NCBI GenBank assembly: GCA_963650915.1
Contig: CAVJMJ010000014.1
Span: 1-64,000, forward strand
From: UBA4636 sp963650915
GTDB lineage: Bacteria; Bacillota; Clostridia; Christensenellales; Borkfalkiaceae
Reading direction: 5' to 3'
DNA length: 64,000 nucleotides
The notes beneath the pieces are model-generated. The model made no database searches, was not told the origin of the DNA, and worked only from the letters and a program-made list of their open reading frames with translations. This document shows, in pieces, positions 1-9,208 of this stretch. Both the position numbers and the translations under genes were made by a program. Position 1 is the first letter of the stretch, and each line of letters opens with the position of its first letter.

Positions 1-42
1 TCATCTAATGTTATATTAGGCGAACGGTAAACTTTGCGTAAT

Positions 43-104
43 CGGTGCAAAACGCTCGGTGCAAAACGCACGTTGTAAAGCAAAACGCTCGTTGCAAAAC
101 ACAA
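43..104. repeat. Short tandem repeat upstream of surface-protein operon
   Basis: About four degenerate 14-bp units (CGGTGCAAAACGCT and relatives) directly upstream of the first lipoprotein gene. The repeat creates a spurious extension of that reading frame to base 45, which lacks an SD sequence. Function unknown. Confidence 0.7.
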
Positions 105-146
105 TATTTTTTTAATTATTATGCGGAAAGGAAGGATAAAAGTTAT

Positions 147-3100
147 ATGAAAATCAGAAAAACATTAATATTCATTCTTATTGTAATTGCTCTGTTCTCT
201 TTTACGGCGTGCTTCGACGATTCCTCGCAAGACTCATCGAGTACTCCGAGCGACGATACGACTACTACGAGTACGTATTCTCTTTCGCTTTATGACGAAG
301 AGATGAATTTTATCAAAAAACTCACATTTGACAAAGCAACCGAAAATACCGTTTCCGTCGACGACTTTAAGAAAACGGGGTATACCTTCGGCGGTATATA
401 CGATTTAAACAACAATATTATGATGTTTAACGCCAAGGGTTTTCAGTCGCCGACCGTAATGCTTGACGGCAATTATTCGGCGGTATTGAAATACTCTCCC
501 GTGTCGTATCAACTCGTTTTCGATGCGGGCGAAGGTAAATTATCCGATTCGTCGGACTTCGTAAAGAATATATGCTACGGCGAAAGCGTAGGGTTGTTTC
601 CGACGCCCGAATACGAAGGCAAAAACTTTGACGGTTGGTTTGACGAGCAAGACAATCGTTTTTCGTCCGAAAACAAGCCCGTTTATACTAAATTCAATTC
701 CGAAGGGTTTGTCATAAGCGGTGAAATAATCAAGTTGCACGCAAAATATACGGATAAATATTGCACCGTTTCGTTATTGTACGACGACGGTTCTTTGGGC
801 AGACAATTAAAAATAAAATACGGGCAGAAGCTTCCCGATATGACCGAGTATTATAAAGACGACGGCAGTAGGGCGGTAACGGGCTTCGGCGTGTCTTCGG
901 CGGCGACGGTTGCGTATAACGACGCAGTATATACCGACCTCGAACTTTACGCCATATGGCAGGATTATAAAAACGTAAACTTCGTATACACAGTCGACGA
1001 TACCCGTGTCGTTAAAGTCGTAAAAAGCGGTAATAAAGCCGTTTTACGGGACGGCGAAAGGGAAGGTTATACTTTTGACGGCTGGTATCCCACGGAACTT
1101 CTTACGGGCAATAAGATAACCGAAGTTTCCTTCGGCAGTCTTGCCGAAACCTATTACGCAAAGTGGTCGATTGCAAATTATACCGTCAAATTCGTAGCGG
1201 ACGGAAAACTCGTAAGTTCAAGCGAGTTTAACATAAACGAAAGCGAAATCTTCGTTCCGCCCGTACCGGTAAAAGCCCATTACACGGGCAAGTGGGAAGA
1301 TTATAAACTCGAATATAAAAACATAATCGTAAATGCTATATACGACCCCGATAAAGTTAAAATGACGCTTATGAGCGGTAGTGATTTTTCCTATCAGACG
1401 GTGGTATACGGAGAGAATTTTTCGCTTAGCGTTCCTAAAAAGAAGGGCTACGTTTTCTGCGGTTGGTATTATAACGAGCAACAGGTTACCGACGAAAAGG
1501 GGAGTTCTTTGACGCCTTACGCCTTTGACAACGACGTTACCGTAACGGCAAAGTGGGAAGGTATTAAATGCCGATTGTTCTTTGAATCCAACGGCGGAAG
1601 CGGAATAGACAGCGTGGACGTCGAATACGGAAAACCGTATAAATTGACTCAGATCCCCGAAAGAAACGGCTTTTATTTCGGCGGTTGGTTCGACGAAACT
1701 TTCATAAACGAATACATAAACGAAATCACTTTAACCGAAAACACCATAATATACGCAAAATGGATAAAGAGCGTTGCCGTCGGCGATGCGGACGGATTAA
1801 AAGAGATTGCCTTAAACCCCGCGCTTAACTACCACCTTACCGCAAATATCAATCTTAAAGGGGAAGAATGGGAGCCTATTCAGTCATTCAGCGGAATATT
1901 TAACGGCAACGGATATAAAATATACAATTTCGGTCTGCGTAAAAACGGCGCGGATTCGGCTTTTGTAATAAAAAACACGGGTACAATCAAAAACGTAACC
2001 TTTGCCAACGTCGAATTTTCCGACAAAGTAGAGGGTTCGACAGATTACGTTATGTCCGTCGTCTGCGGATATAACGAGGGTAAAATACTGAATGTTTCGG
2101 CAGAAAAAGTCAATATGCTCGTAAACGTTACCAATTACTATAAAACGATAAGCGTCGGTGCGATAGTCGGCAAAAACAGTTCGTTGGTTGTCGGGTGTTC
2201 CGCTCAGGCAGACCTGACGTATAACGAGAATCTCGACTCGGGAAGAAACGCTACGGTATACCTTGGCGGTATTGTCGGGCAAAATCTCGGGGAGATACTA
2301 AACGTTGAAACCGTTGTAAGTTTTAATGCAACAGAATATTTGTATAAATATAATGCAACGACGCGATCGTATTTGTTCATCGGCGGAGCGATAGGTGCGC
2401 AATTCGGGACTATGAAAAACGGCACGTCTCGTTTTTCCTGTCAACTTGATTCGAATGCAACATCTAATGGGTGGGACGGTGCGACAGAGCGGTATACTTA
2501 TATCGGAGGTATAATCGGTTGCATATACGAAAACGGTCAACTTGCAGACGGTTATTCGTCGGGCAGTGCGACTTTTATCAGAAAAGGTAGTTCTGCAGGG
2601 AATTATGAATTTGCAACGGGCGGTGTCGTCGGCAAAGTCGACGGCGGAACGGTGGATAACTGTGCGTCCGAAGTGTCGCTTACCTTAAAAGAAGGTTTCG
2701 GCGGAACCATGGGCGGTGTCGTAGGGCTTATAACGCTAAAAGGCAGAGTAAGCAATACCGCATATTACGGTACCGTTACTACCGAATCGTTTTCGGGAGG
2801 ATATTTCGGCGGACTTGCGGGTAAGGTGGAAGGTACGCTTACGAAAGGCTACTTCCACGGTAAAATAGTTTCCGAAAGCACGCAAACAGCCGACATCGTC
2901 GGGTATATAGAAAGTACGGGCGCGGTTTCCAAAACGATCGGAAACGGCAACGTGAAAAGGGTGTTTGTCGAAAACAAAGGCTCGTCTACCAACAACTACA
3001 TAATCGCCGTAGATTTCGGTTCGGATATTTTATACAACGGCGAAAAACTGTTTGACGAGTTGTGCATGTACGAAGTCGATTTGTGGGCTATTGACGAAAA

Positions 3101-3152
3101 TACCGGGCTATATCTCATATCTTTCCCCGAAAAAGTTTCGGTTGAGGCTTAA
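147..3152 (+). CDS. InlB-repeat / GLUG-motif surface lipoprotein
   Basis: Predicted secreted, lipid-anchored surface protein of 1001 residues. The ATG at 147 is chosen because a GGAAGG Shine-Dalgarno precedes it and the protein then begins with a lipoprotein signal peptide (MKIRK, hydrophobic stretch, lipobox ending FTAC). Roughly residues 45-545 hold repeated modules ending in FxGWY/FDGWF-type motifs, typical of InlB B-repeats (Listeria-Bacteroides repeats). The second half carries glycine-rich GLUG-like segments (GIFNGNGYKI, GGIVGQN, GGVVGK). Such architectures occur in adhesins and other surface proteins of gut Firmicutes; the ligand is not predictable. It is first of three same-strand genes with gaps or overlaps under 6 nt, so one transcript is likely. 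Confidence 0.85.
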   Translation: MKIRKTLIFILIVIALFSFTACFDDSSQDSSSTPSDDTTTTSTYSLSLYDEEMNFIKKLTFDKATENTVSVDDFKKTGYTFGGIYDLNNNIMMFNAKGFQSPTVMLDGNYSAVLKYSPVSYQLVFDAGEGKLSDSSDFVKNICYGESVGLFPTPEYEGKNFDGWFDEQDNRFSSENKPVYTKFNSEGFVISGEIIKLHAKYTDKYCTVSLLYDDGSLGRQLKIKYGQKLPDMTEYYKDDGSRAVTGFGVSSAATVAYNDAVYTDLELYAIWQDYKNVNFVYTVDDTRVVKVVKSGNKAVLRDGEREGYTFDGWYPTELLTGNKITEVSFGSLAETYYAKWSIANYTVKFVADGKLVSSSEFNINESEIFVPPVPVKAHYTGKWEDYKLEYKNIIVNAIYDPDKVKMTLMSGSDFSYQTVVYGENFSLSVPKKKGYVFCGWYYNEQQVTDEKGSSLTPYAFDNDVTVTAKWEGIKCRLFFESNGGSGIDSVDVEYGKPYKLTQIPERNGFYFGGWFDETFINEYINEITLTENTIIYAKWIKSVAVGDADGLKEIALNPALNYHLTANINLKGEEWEPIQSFSGIFNGNGYKIYNFGLRKNGADSAFVIKNTGTIKNVTFANVEFSDKVEGSTDYVMSVVCGYNEGKILNVSAEKVNMLVNVTNYYKTISVGAIVGKNSSLVVGCSAQADLTYNENLDSGRNATVYLGGIVGQNLGEILNVETVVSFNATEYLYKYNATTRSYLFIGGAIGAQFGTMKNGTSRFSCQLDSNATSNGWDGATERYTYIGGIIGCIYENGQLADGYSSGSATFIRKGSSAGNYEFATGGVVGKVDGGTVDNCASEVSLTLKEGFGGTMGGVVGLITLKGRVSNTAYYGTVTTESFSGGYFGGLAGKVEGTLTKGYFHGKIVSESTQTADIVGYIESTGAVSKTIGNGNVKRVFVENKGSSTNNYIIAVDFGSDILYNGEKLFDELCMYEVDLWAIDENTGLYLISFPEKVSVEA

Positions 3153-3155
3153 ACG

Positions 3156-4961
3156 ATGATTAAAACTCTTCTGAAAAAATTAAAAAAAAAACGGGTAAGA
3201 TACATCTGTATCGCCGTAGTAATTGCGATTATTATAGGGATTATCGCTTTGTGTCGTTCCTGTTCCTCGGGGACGGTAAGCAAAAGACTGTATGAAGACT
3301 TCACTCAGGAAGAAATCGATTCCTGGGGGAACGCTAAGGATGAGTACGCAATGCACGGCGGATATTATATCCATTTCGGCGGTGTGGATTATCCCGTTGT
3401 CTTCGATAACGGAGAAATAGTAAAATTCGACAATTCACCCGAGGAATTGGCGTTTATTTCTATGGACAGACTTTATTACGATTCCGGGCTATCGAAAGTA
3501 TGTTGTTATTACGGGTATCGTTATAAGCAGGTTCTCTTCTGGGAAAAAAAAGGCAGCGGATACGTGCTGGAAGATAAAAGGCCTGCTATCGGAACCATTC
3601 TGTACCTTGACGAAACGAAACAAATAAAAATAAAAATAAGGGATAATTTTTATTTACCCGATGAAGAAATCGCAGAGGTGGATGGCATAGGACCGGGATT
3701 ATATTCCGTCAGAGGTGTGGCTCTGTGTTACGGTTACGCCGAAGACGTAAATACCTGCAGAAAAATATATAATTTTCTTAAAGACACCGAAACTTCGGAA
3801 GAGTGCAGATACTACGGATATAAGTCGTTACCGAGCGTTTTTGAGTCTAATTGGACGGATGAGGATGAGTATTTATATGACGACACATGGTACGGAAGCT
3901 TAGATATTATCGGCGCATACGATTATAGATCCAGTAGGTGTGAACATTATGCGGTGTTAACGCCCGTGCGTATTGCTTTACTTGCAACCGATACCGTTAT
4001 CACTTTACATTACGATAACGCTCAGTTTGCCGACGAATACGTACGTTATACGAAAAATCCTCTTACGTTAGACTCAATCGAAGGTAAAACCGATTATTCG
4101 GAAATTAAAACCGACAGCGAAGGGAACGTGACGGAGTATAAAAACGGCGATGGGAAAACGATTCGTGTCGTTCATTCCGTTGCAGACATTCCGCAACGGT
4201 TGGTAGATTACGCAAATCACAAAGCGGTTTCTTTTTTCAACAGAGACAGTGAACATCGTTATAAGATTGATTCTTCTTCGGATATAAGTCTCTTTTATAA
4301 TAACTGGTACGCCGTCTGGGAAGATTGTAAAATTCTTTCGCTCCATTCGAGCGAGGATACGGGGCTTGCGGTATTTCAGGACAAGGCAACGGTGTTGCCG
4401 ACCGATTTGAAAGAACCCGGTTACGAATTCGAAGGTTGGTATACGGACGAAAATTTCGGCGGAGACAAAATAACTTCGGTTTCGTATAACGACGGAATAA
4501 CCAACGTTTACGCCAAATTCAACAAGGTGGATCACTACACGCTTACGTTTGAACCGTATGACGGAAAAACCTTTGACGATATAACCTATTCTTACGGTGA
4601 AGCAAAGTTCTTACCCGTACTGACAAAAGCTTTCCATATATTTAAGGGATGGTGTACGGATGAAGAATGTAAAACCACGCCGATAAAAAGTATCGAAAGC
4701 GATTTTTACGGAAATTATCGCCTGTATGCGTGCTTTGAACCGAGAAAATATACCGTAACGATTAAGGACGGAGATACCGTAAAAGACATTCTCGTAAGTT
4801 ACGGTGAAGAGTTCGTTCTTCCTTTTGAAGAAAAGGAAAGTAAATTTATAGGCTATTTCGATATCGACGGCAATAGGTATACTGACGAAAACGGTAAGTC
4901 GTTAAGTCCGTTTACCGACGGCGCGGATATAAACTTATTTGCAAAATATGAGGAGGCTTGA
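3156..4961 (+). CDS. Membrane-anchored InlB-repeat protein
   Basis: 601 residues, starting 3 nt after the previous stop with GAGG as SD. A basic N-terminus (KKLKKKR) is followed by one hydrophobic segment (about residues 15-33) that ends in LCRSCSSG, so it is either a signal anchor or a weak lipobox. The middle (about 40-390) is acidic and Tyr-rich with no family I recognise. The C-terminal ~210 residues contain three or so InlB-type beta-grasp repeats (YEFEGWYTDENFGG, FKGWCTDEE, FIGYFDIDG). It probably works with the flanking lipoproteins at the cell surface; its specific role is unknown. Confidence 0.8.
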   Translation: MIKTLLKKLKKKRVRYICIAVVIAIIIGIIALCRSCSSGTVSKRLYEDFTQEEIDSWGNAKDEYAMHGGYYIHFGGVDYPVVFDNGEIVKFDNSPEELAFISMDRLYYDSGLSKVCCYYGYRYKQVLFWEKKGSGYVLEDKRPAIGTILYLDETKQIKIKIRDNFYLPDEEIAEVDGIGPGLYSVRGVALCYGYAEDVNTCRKIYNFLKDTETSEECRYYGYKSLPSVFESNWTDEDEYLYDDTWYGSLDIIGAYDYRSSRCEHYAVLTPVRIALLATDTVITLHYDNAQFADEYVRYTKNPLTLDSIEGKTDYSEIKTDSEGNVTEYKNGDGKTIRVVHSVADIPQRLVDYANHKAVSFFNRDSEHRYKIDSSSDISLFYNNWYAVWEDCKILSLHSSEDTGLAVFQDKATVLPTDLKEPGYEFEGWYTDENFGGDKITSVSYNDGITNVYAKFNKVDHYTLTFEPYDGKTFDDITYSYGEAKFLPVLTKAFHIFKGWCTDEECKTTPIKSIESDFYGNYRLYACFEPRKYTVTIKDGDTVKDILVSYGEEFVLPFEEKESKFIGYFDIDGNRYTDENGKSLSPFTDGADINLFAKYEEA

Positions 4962-4966
4962 TTCCT

Positions 4967-7900
4967 ATGAAGAAAAAACTGTGTTTATTGTTGGTGTTGT
5001 TTGCAATTACCTTACTCGCAACCGCATGTGACTTAAACCAATTTGGCGGAACGGAAAAACTCGGTTCGGTTACCGATATCAAATACGACGGTTCCGTCAT
5101 AACCTGGCAAAGCGTGGCAAACGCTCAAAAGTATACCGTTTCCGTAAACGGCGGGGCGGAATTATCTGCACCCGGTACGATGTTTTCGTATTCCAATGCG
5201 ACAAACGCGTCGTTTACCGTAACGGTAACCGCAAAAGCCGACGGTTATAGCGATTCCGATCCCGTATCGAAGAGTTTTTCTCCGCTCGGCACGGTTACGA
5301 ATATCGAAGTTTTGAATGACGGCGAAATTACTTTCGGCGCGGTAGACGGCGCAACTTATTACGTAGTCAACGTTGACGGAACGGATAACGTCGTTAACGA
5401 GTTGTCTTACAGCGGGTTGACCGCCGGGAAACACGTCGTAAAGATTTGCGCAAAAGCCGATGCCGCAAGCGGTGACGTGGTTTATTATTCCAAGTACAGC
5501 TCGCCAAAAACTATTATTATCTGCGGTGAAACGGATAAAAGCAAGATAACTTTCAATTCGATGTATAATACGATCAGTTGGCAGGGCGTTACTAACGCTC
5601 AGTCTTACGAAGTAACCATTCAAAACGGTTTAGATATAGTTTCCGAGGTCGTTTCGAAAACGAGTTACTCTTTCGATCCGCAAAACGCTAATTTTACGGT
5701 CGGAATAAGAGCGCTCGGCAACCATACTTCTTCTTACGACAGTCAGATCGCCACGGAAAAAAGTTTTGTTTATCTCGAAACGGCAAGAAATATCCACTTA
5801 GACGACGGAATACTTTATTGGGACGACGTCGCAGGTGCAAACGGTTACAAAATCAGACTTAACAACAGTTCGATTGTCGCCGTAAAGACAAACCAATACG
5901 ACGGTTTGCCGATCAACTCTTCGGTTGACGTGGAAATTATGCCCGTAAGCGAAGAAGATACCTATTTTACTTCGTGGAGTGCAAGGGAAAGTTTCAAAAT
6001 TCTTCCCGCCCCGGTTTTGCAGTGGGTGGGCAATCACGACGGTTTAGACGGAAACAAGGTTTCGTCCGTTATATGGGATGCCGTGGAAAACGCACAGGGG
6101 TATGAAGTATCCTTATCGTATATGGCTCCTAACGAAAAAGAGCCTTCCGTTCCGCAATCTTTCGATTTCGGAAAATTGGTGGTTGGGTTTGAGTATGACT
6201 ATCTCGATGCGGGAACGTATTTCGTTAAAATTAAATCTCTTGCGAGCGATTCCGACCCGAATACGTCCGATTCCAAGTTCTCTCAGGAAATAAAGGTAAT
6301 AAGGCTTTCCGCACCGAGTTTGTTGTCTAATCAGGCAATTACGAGTACGTCGGATAACCTTCAGGACGGCGTAACCGTATCTTTCAATCCCGTATCACGT
6401 GCAACGAGTTACAGGGTTTGGAAGGACAACAGTATCTTTAACACCGTTACCACCAATCAGTTTAAAGATTATAACGTCGTAAGCAGTGAAGTTATAGTGG
6501 AACAACTTATAAATTACAAATTACAGAGTATCGGCAAAAACGCCGCCACCGAAAACGGTATAACGACCGTCGTTCTCGATTCGCTCACGTCAAACATGCT
6601 TAAAGTGGAAATAAAAGTTTTGGCGGTTCCCACCGTAAAAGATATGAACGGTTACGTTTATTCCTTCGACAGCGTTTACGGGGCGTACGGCTACAACGTA
6701 TCGGTTGACGGAAAAAACAACGCGCGTGACAACAATACGTACGATTTAAGCGGTCTCTCGGCGGGAACGTCAAACGTAAAGGTGTGCGCAAGGGGTAACG
6801 GAGCGGATATCCTTGCAAGTAACTATTCGGCAACTTTGCAGATATACAGATTGATGAGCCCTTACGATATAAAAGTTCTTACCGATAACGAAAACGAAGG
6901 CGCACTGTCTTATAAAACCGATCCCAATAATGCCGGTAGCGGTTTCGAAGTGTATATCGACGGAAGCGAAAAAGCAATCCCCGTGGATAACCTTACGAAT
7001 ATGAAACAATACATAACCACAACCGGCACGGAAATATTCATGAGGGCTTCCGCAAACAAATATAACGAATTGAAAACGATATATTACATGACAAGCCCCG
7101 CAAGCGAAACCTTGCATATCAGAAAACTTTCCGCGGTAACTTTCGGCGATTCGGCGTTTACGAGTACGCAATTTATCTGGAACACTTCTTCAGGTGCGGT
7201 AAGGTACGAGGTATACAACGCCCAGGAAATTTTATACGGTTCCTATGACGGTGCTTCCATGCAACTCGATTCTTTTGAGGGCGGAAAAAATTACACCCTT
7301 AAAGTAAAAGCCATAGGTGACGGAAAAACCACCTTTAACTCCGATTTTTCCGATCAAAAGTCGATTTATAAACTCAAAACCCCGAAACTGACTGCCGAAA
7401 ACGACAGGTATAAATGGGATGCGGTTTCCGACGCTACGAGTTATGTTTTCTATATCGACGGAGAACCCGCTTCCCTCGATATTCACGTTGCGGGAGGAGA
7501 ATATTACGTCATTCCCAATTTTACCAAGTTAAAAACGTACAGCGTTCAGGTAAAAGCGGTCGGTGACGGCGGTGTCAGAACGATAGACTCCGCATTGTGT
7601 TCCATCGAGCAAAAAACCCAACAATTGCAGACGCCTGATTTCAAAATTTCCTATTCAAAAGAGTGCTACTCTTCCGAAGGAGAAATAATCGTAGACGTAA
7701 CGTTAGAAACGCCTAACGCAAACGGATATACTTACATAGTAGGCGGTGTTGCCGGCACGAGCAAAGAATTGTCTTATAGGTATAATCCGAACGGCGCAGG
7801 TTCATACAGCGTAGGCGTTTATGCGGTTGGCGGTCTGTTTGGCGAAGACGGAACGTATTATCTTTCCTCGCAAACATGCGGAAATAACGAAGCGTACACG

Positions 7901-8182
7901 ATAAAATTGCTCGGAAGCGTAAACCAATCCAATATAAAATTGAGTATGGACGGAAGGCTTACCTGGAGCGCCGTAAACGGGGCAACGAGTTATACAATAA
8001 AGTTGGTCATAAACGGAGAAGAAAAAGAAATTGAAACGACTTACACTCCTGCCTTCGATTTGTCGGATATTATCGCCTTTAAGCAGGTAAATTCGCTTTC
8101 GGTGGAAATTCAGGCACACGGAAACACAAAATGCGTTTCTTCCGCCGTAACGAAGAAAGAATGGGACGTCGTTCAGCATTGA
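4967..8182 (+). CDS. Large FN3-like repeat lipoprotein
   Basis: 1071 residues from the ATG at 4967. That start has a perfect AGGAGG ten bases upstream; the upstream TTG at 4958 would overlap the previous stop and has no spacing. The signal peptide MKKKLCLLLVLF... ends in the lipobox LATAC. The remainder is about ten repeats of a fibronectin-III-like sandwich, each with an ITWQSVANAQKYTVSVNG-type WxxVxxAxxYxVxV signature. No enzymatic domain is visible. Last gene of the three-gene surface operon; probably extracellular binding or a structural stalk. Family assignment rests on the repeat pattern, not a search. Confidence 0.83.
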   Translation: MKKKLCLLLVLFAITLLATACDLNQFGGTEKLGSVTDIKYDGSVITWQSVANAQKYTVSVNGGAELSAPGTMFSYSNATNASFTVTVTAKADGYSDSDPVSKSFSPLGTVTNIEVLNDGEITFGAVDGATYYVVNVDGTDNVVNELSYSGLTAGKHVVKICAKADAASGDVVYYSKYSSPKTIIICGETDKSKITFNSMYNTISWQGVTNAQSYEVTIQNGLDIVSEVVSKTSYSFDPQNANFTVGIRALGNHTSSYDSQIATEKSFVYLETARNIHLDDGILYWDDVAGANGYKIRLNNSSIVAVKTNQYDGLPINSSVDVEIMPVSEEDTYFTSWSARESFKILPAPVLQWVGNHDGLDGNKVSSVIWDAVENAQGYEVSLSYMAPNEKEPSVPQSFDFGKLVVGFEYDYLDAGTYFVKIKSLASDSDPNTSDSKFSQEIKVIRLSAPSLLSNQAITSTSDNLQDGVTVSFNPVSRATSYRVWKDNSIFNTVTTNQFKDYNVVSSEVIVEQLINYKLQSIGKNAATENGITTVVLDSLTSNMLKVEIKVLAVPTVKDMNGYVYSFDSVYGAYGYNVSVDGKNNARDNNTYDLSGLSAGTSNVKVCARGNGADILASNYSATLQIYRLMSPYDIKVLTDNENEGALSYKTDPNNAGSGFEVYIDGSEKAIPVDNLTNMKQYITTTGTEIFMRASANKYNELKTIYYMTSPASETLHIRKLSAVTFGDSAFTSTQFIWNTSSGAVRYEVYNAQEILYGSYDGASMQLDSFEGGKNYTLKVKAIGDGKTTFNSDFSDQKSIYKLKTPKLTAENDRYKWDAVSDATSYVFYIDGEPASLDIHVAGGEYYVIPNFTKLKTYSVQVKAVGDGGVRTIDSALCSIEQKTQQLQTPDFKISYSKECYSSEGEIIVDVTLETPNANGYTYIVGGVAGTSKELSYRYNPNGAGSYSVGVYAVGGLFGEDGTYYLSSQTCGNNEAYTIKLLGSVNQSNIKLSMDGRLTWSAVNGATSYTIKLVINGEEKEIETTYTPAFDLSDIIAFKQVNSLSVEIQAHGNTKCVSSAVTKKEWDVVQH

Positions 8183-8265
8183 TTTTATAAGTTTAAGTAA
8201 AAATTGCTCGGCTGTAAAATGCACTCGAAAGTCGGTTTTTGATTGTATTTTATCTTCGATGTATC

Positions 8266-8317
8266 TCGCCTTTCGTCAAAAACGAAATTATTATAAAAAA
8301 TCGCAGACGAAAGGCGA
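8266..8317. other. Long-loop inverted repeat
   Basis: TCGCCTTTCGTC (8266-8277) and GACGAAAGGCGA (8306-8317) are perfect 12-bp inverted copies around a 28-base AT-rich loop, between convergent genes. It may act as a transcript-end hairpin. Confidence 0.55.
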
Positions 8318-8386
8318 TAAATCGGATAAATGTCAGTAGCGATATTGCAGAAGAAAATTTTCGTACAAAAAGAAAATTTAAAAAAT

Positions 8387-8442
8387 AAAACCGTTTTATT
8401 TCTCACCCGCAAAAGGATGGTAAATAAAACGGTTTTTTAGTT
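8387..8442. terminator. Bidirectional intrinsic terminator
   Basis: AAAACCGTTTTATTT (8387-8401) pairs with AAATAAAACGGTTTT (8422-8436), followed by T-runs on both strands. It separates the surface operon from udk, which converge here. Confidence 0.85.
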
Positions 8443-8452
8443 AAAAAACGGG

Positions 8453-9073
8453 CTATAGGTCGTTTTTCATCATTTTTCTAATGGCGTCTACTATCATGCC
8501 GACGGCTATTTTGTTATGCCCGCCTTCGGGAATTATCAAATCGGCTTTGGCTTTGCTCGGTTCCACGAACTGTTCGTGCATGGGCTTTACCGTGGATAGG
8601 TACTGCGTTATAACCGATTCCATAGTCCGTCCGCGTTTATTGACGTCGCGTTTGAGTCTTCTTATAAACCTTACGTCGGCGTCGGTGTCTACGAAAAGTT
8701 TAATGTCGCAAATATCGCAAAGTTCCTTGCTCGTGTAAATTAAAATGCCTTCTACTATAATAAGATCCGCACTTTTTAATTCCGACCATTCTTTGTTTCT
8801 GCTATGCGTCGCGAAATCGTAGGTGGGATGCATAATTGTTTTGCCTTCTTTTAGGTCGTGTAAGTGTTTGACCAAAAGGTCGGTATCGAGACTGTCGGGG
8901 TGATCGTAATTTAATTTACATTTTTCCTCGAAGGTCAAGTTCGGATATTCTTTGTAGTAATAATCGTGCGATAAAATAAGTGCGCTTTTATCGAATGCCT
9001 GAAATATTTTTTTTGCAACGGTGGTTTTACCCGAACCGGTTCCGCCGGCAATGCCTACGACGATTTTTGTCAT
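8453..9073 (-). CDS. udk: Uridine kinase
   Basis: Phosphorylates uridine/cytidine to UMP/CMP in cytosolic pyrimidine salvage. 206 residues, the usual length. P-loop GGTGSGKT at residues 10-17, the SHDYYYK substrate loop near 35-41, NYDHPDS near 55-61, VEGILIY near 108-114 and the basic lid FIRRLKRDVNKRGR are all present. Start ATG has an AAGGAG SD just upstream. Monocistronic, bounded by terminators on both sides; its stop overlaps an ACGGGCTATAG stretch resembling the dispersed 17-bp word. Confidence 0.96.
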   Translation of the reverse strand: MTKIVVGIAGGTGSGKTTVAKKIFQAFDKSALILSHDYYYKEYPNLTFEEKCKLNYDHPDSLDTDLLVKHLHDLKEGKTIMHPTYDFATHSRNKEWSELKSADLIIVEGILIYTSKELCDICDIKLFVDTDADVRFIRRLKRDVNKRGRTMESVITQYLSTVKPMHEQFVEPSKAKADLIIPEGGHNKIAVGMIVDAIRKMMKNDL

Positions 9074-9101
9074 TTTCCGCTCCTTAAAGTTTACTGTGAT
9101 T

Positions 9102-9131
9102 ATTGTATCAATTCGGCTTCTTATTTGTCAA
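9102..9131 (-). promoter_or_regulatory. Promoter of udk
   Basis: On the minus strand TTGACA (9126-9131), an 18-bp spacer and TACAAT (9102-9107), about 30 nt upstream of the udk start. Confidence 0.7.
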
Positions 9132-9175
9132 GTAATAGTTTGTAAAGTATCGTTATTTGTCGAAATTCAAAACAA

Positions 9176-9198
9176 AAAGGCTTCACTTTGAAGCCTTT
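9176..9198 (-). terminator. Terminator of MATE gene
   Basis: AAAGGCTTCA and TGAAGCCTTT form a 10-bp perfect stem with a 3-base loop followed by a T-run on the minus strand, 11 nt after the MATE stop codon. Confidence 0.88.
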
Positions 9199-9208
9199 AT
9201 ACGGTAGT

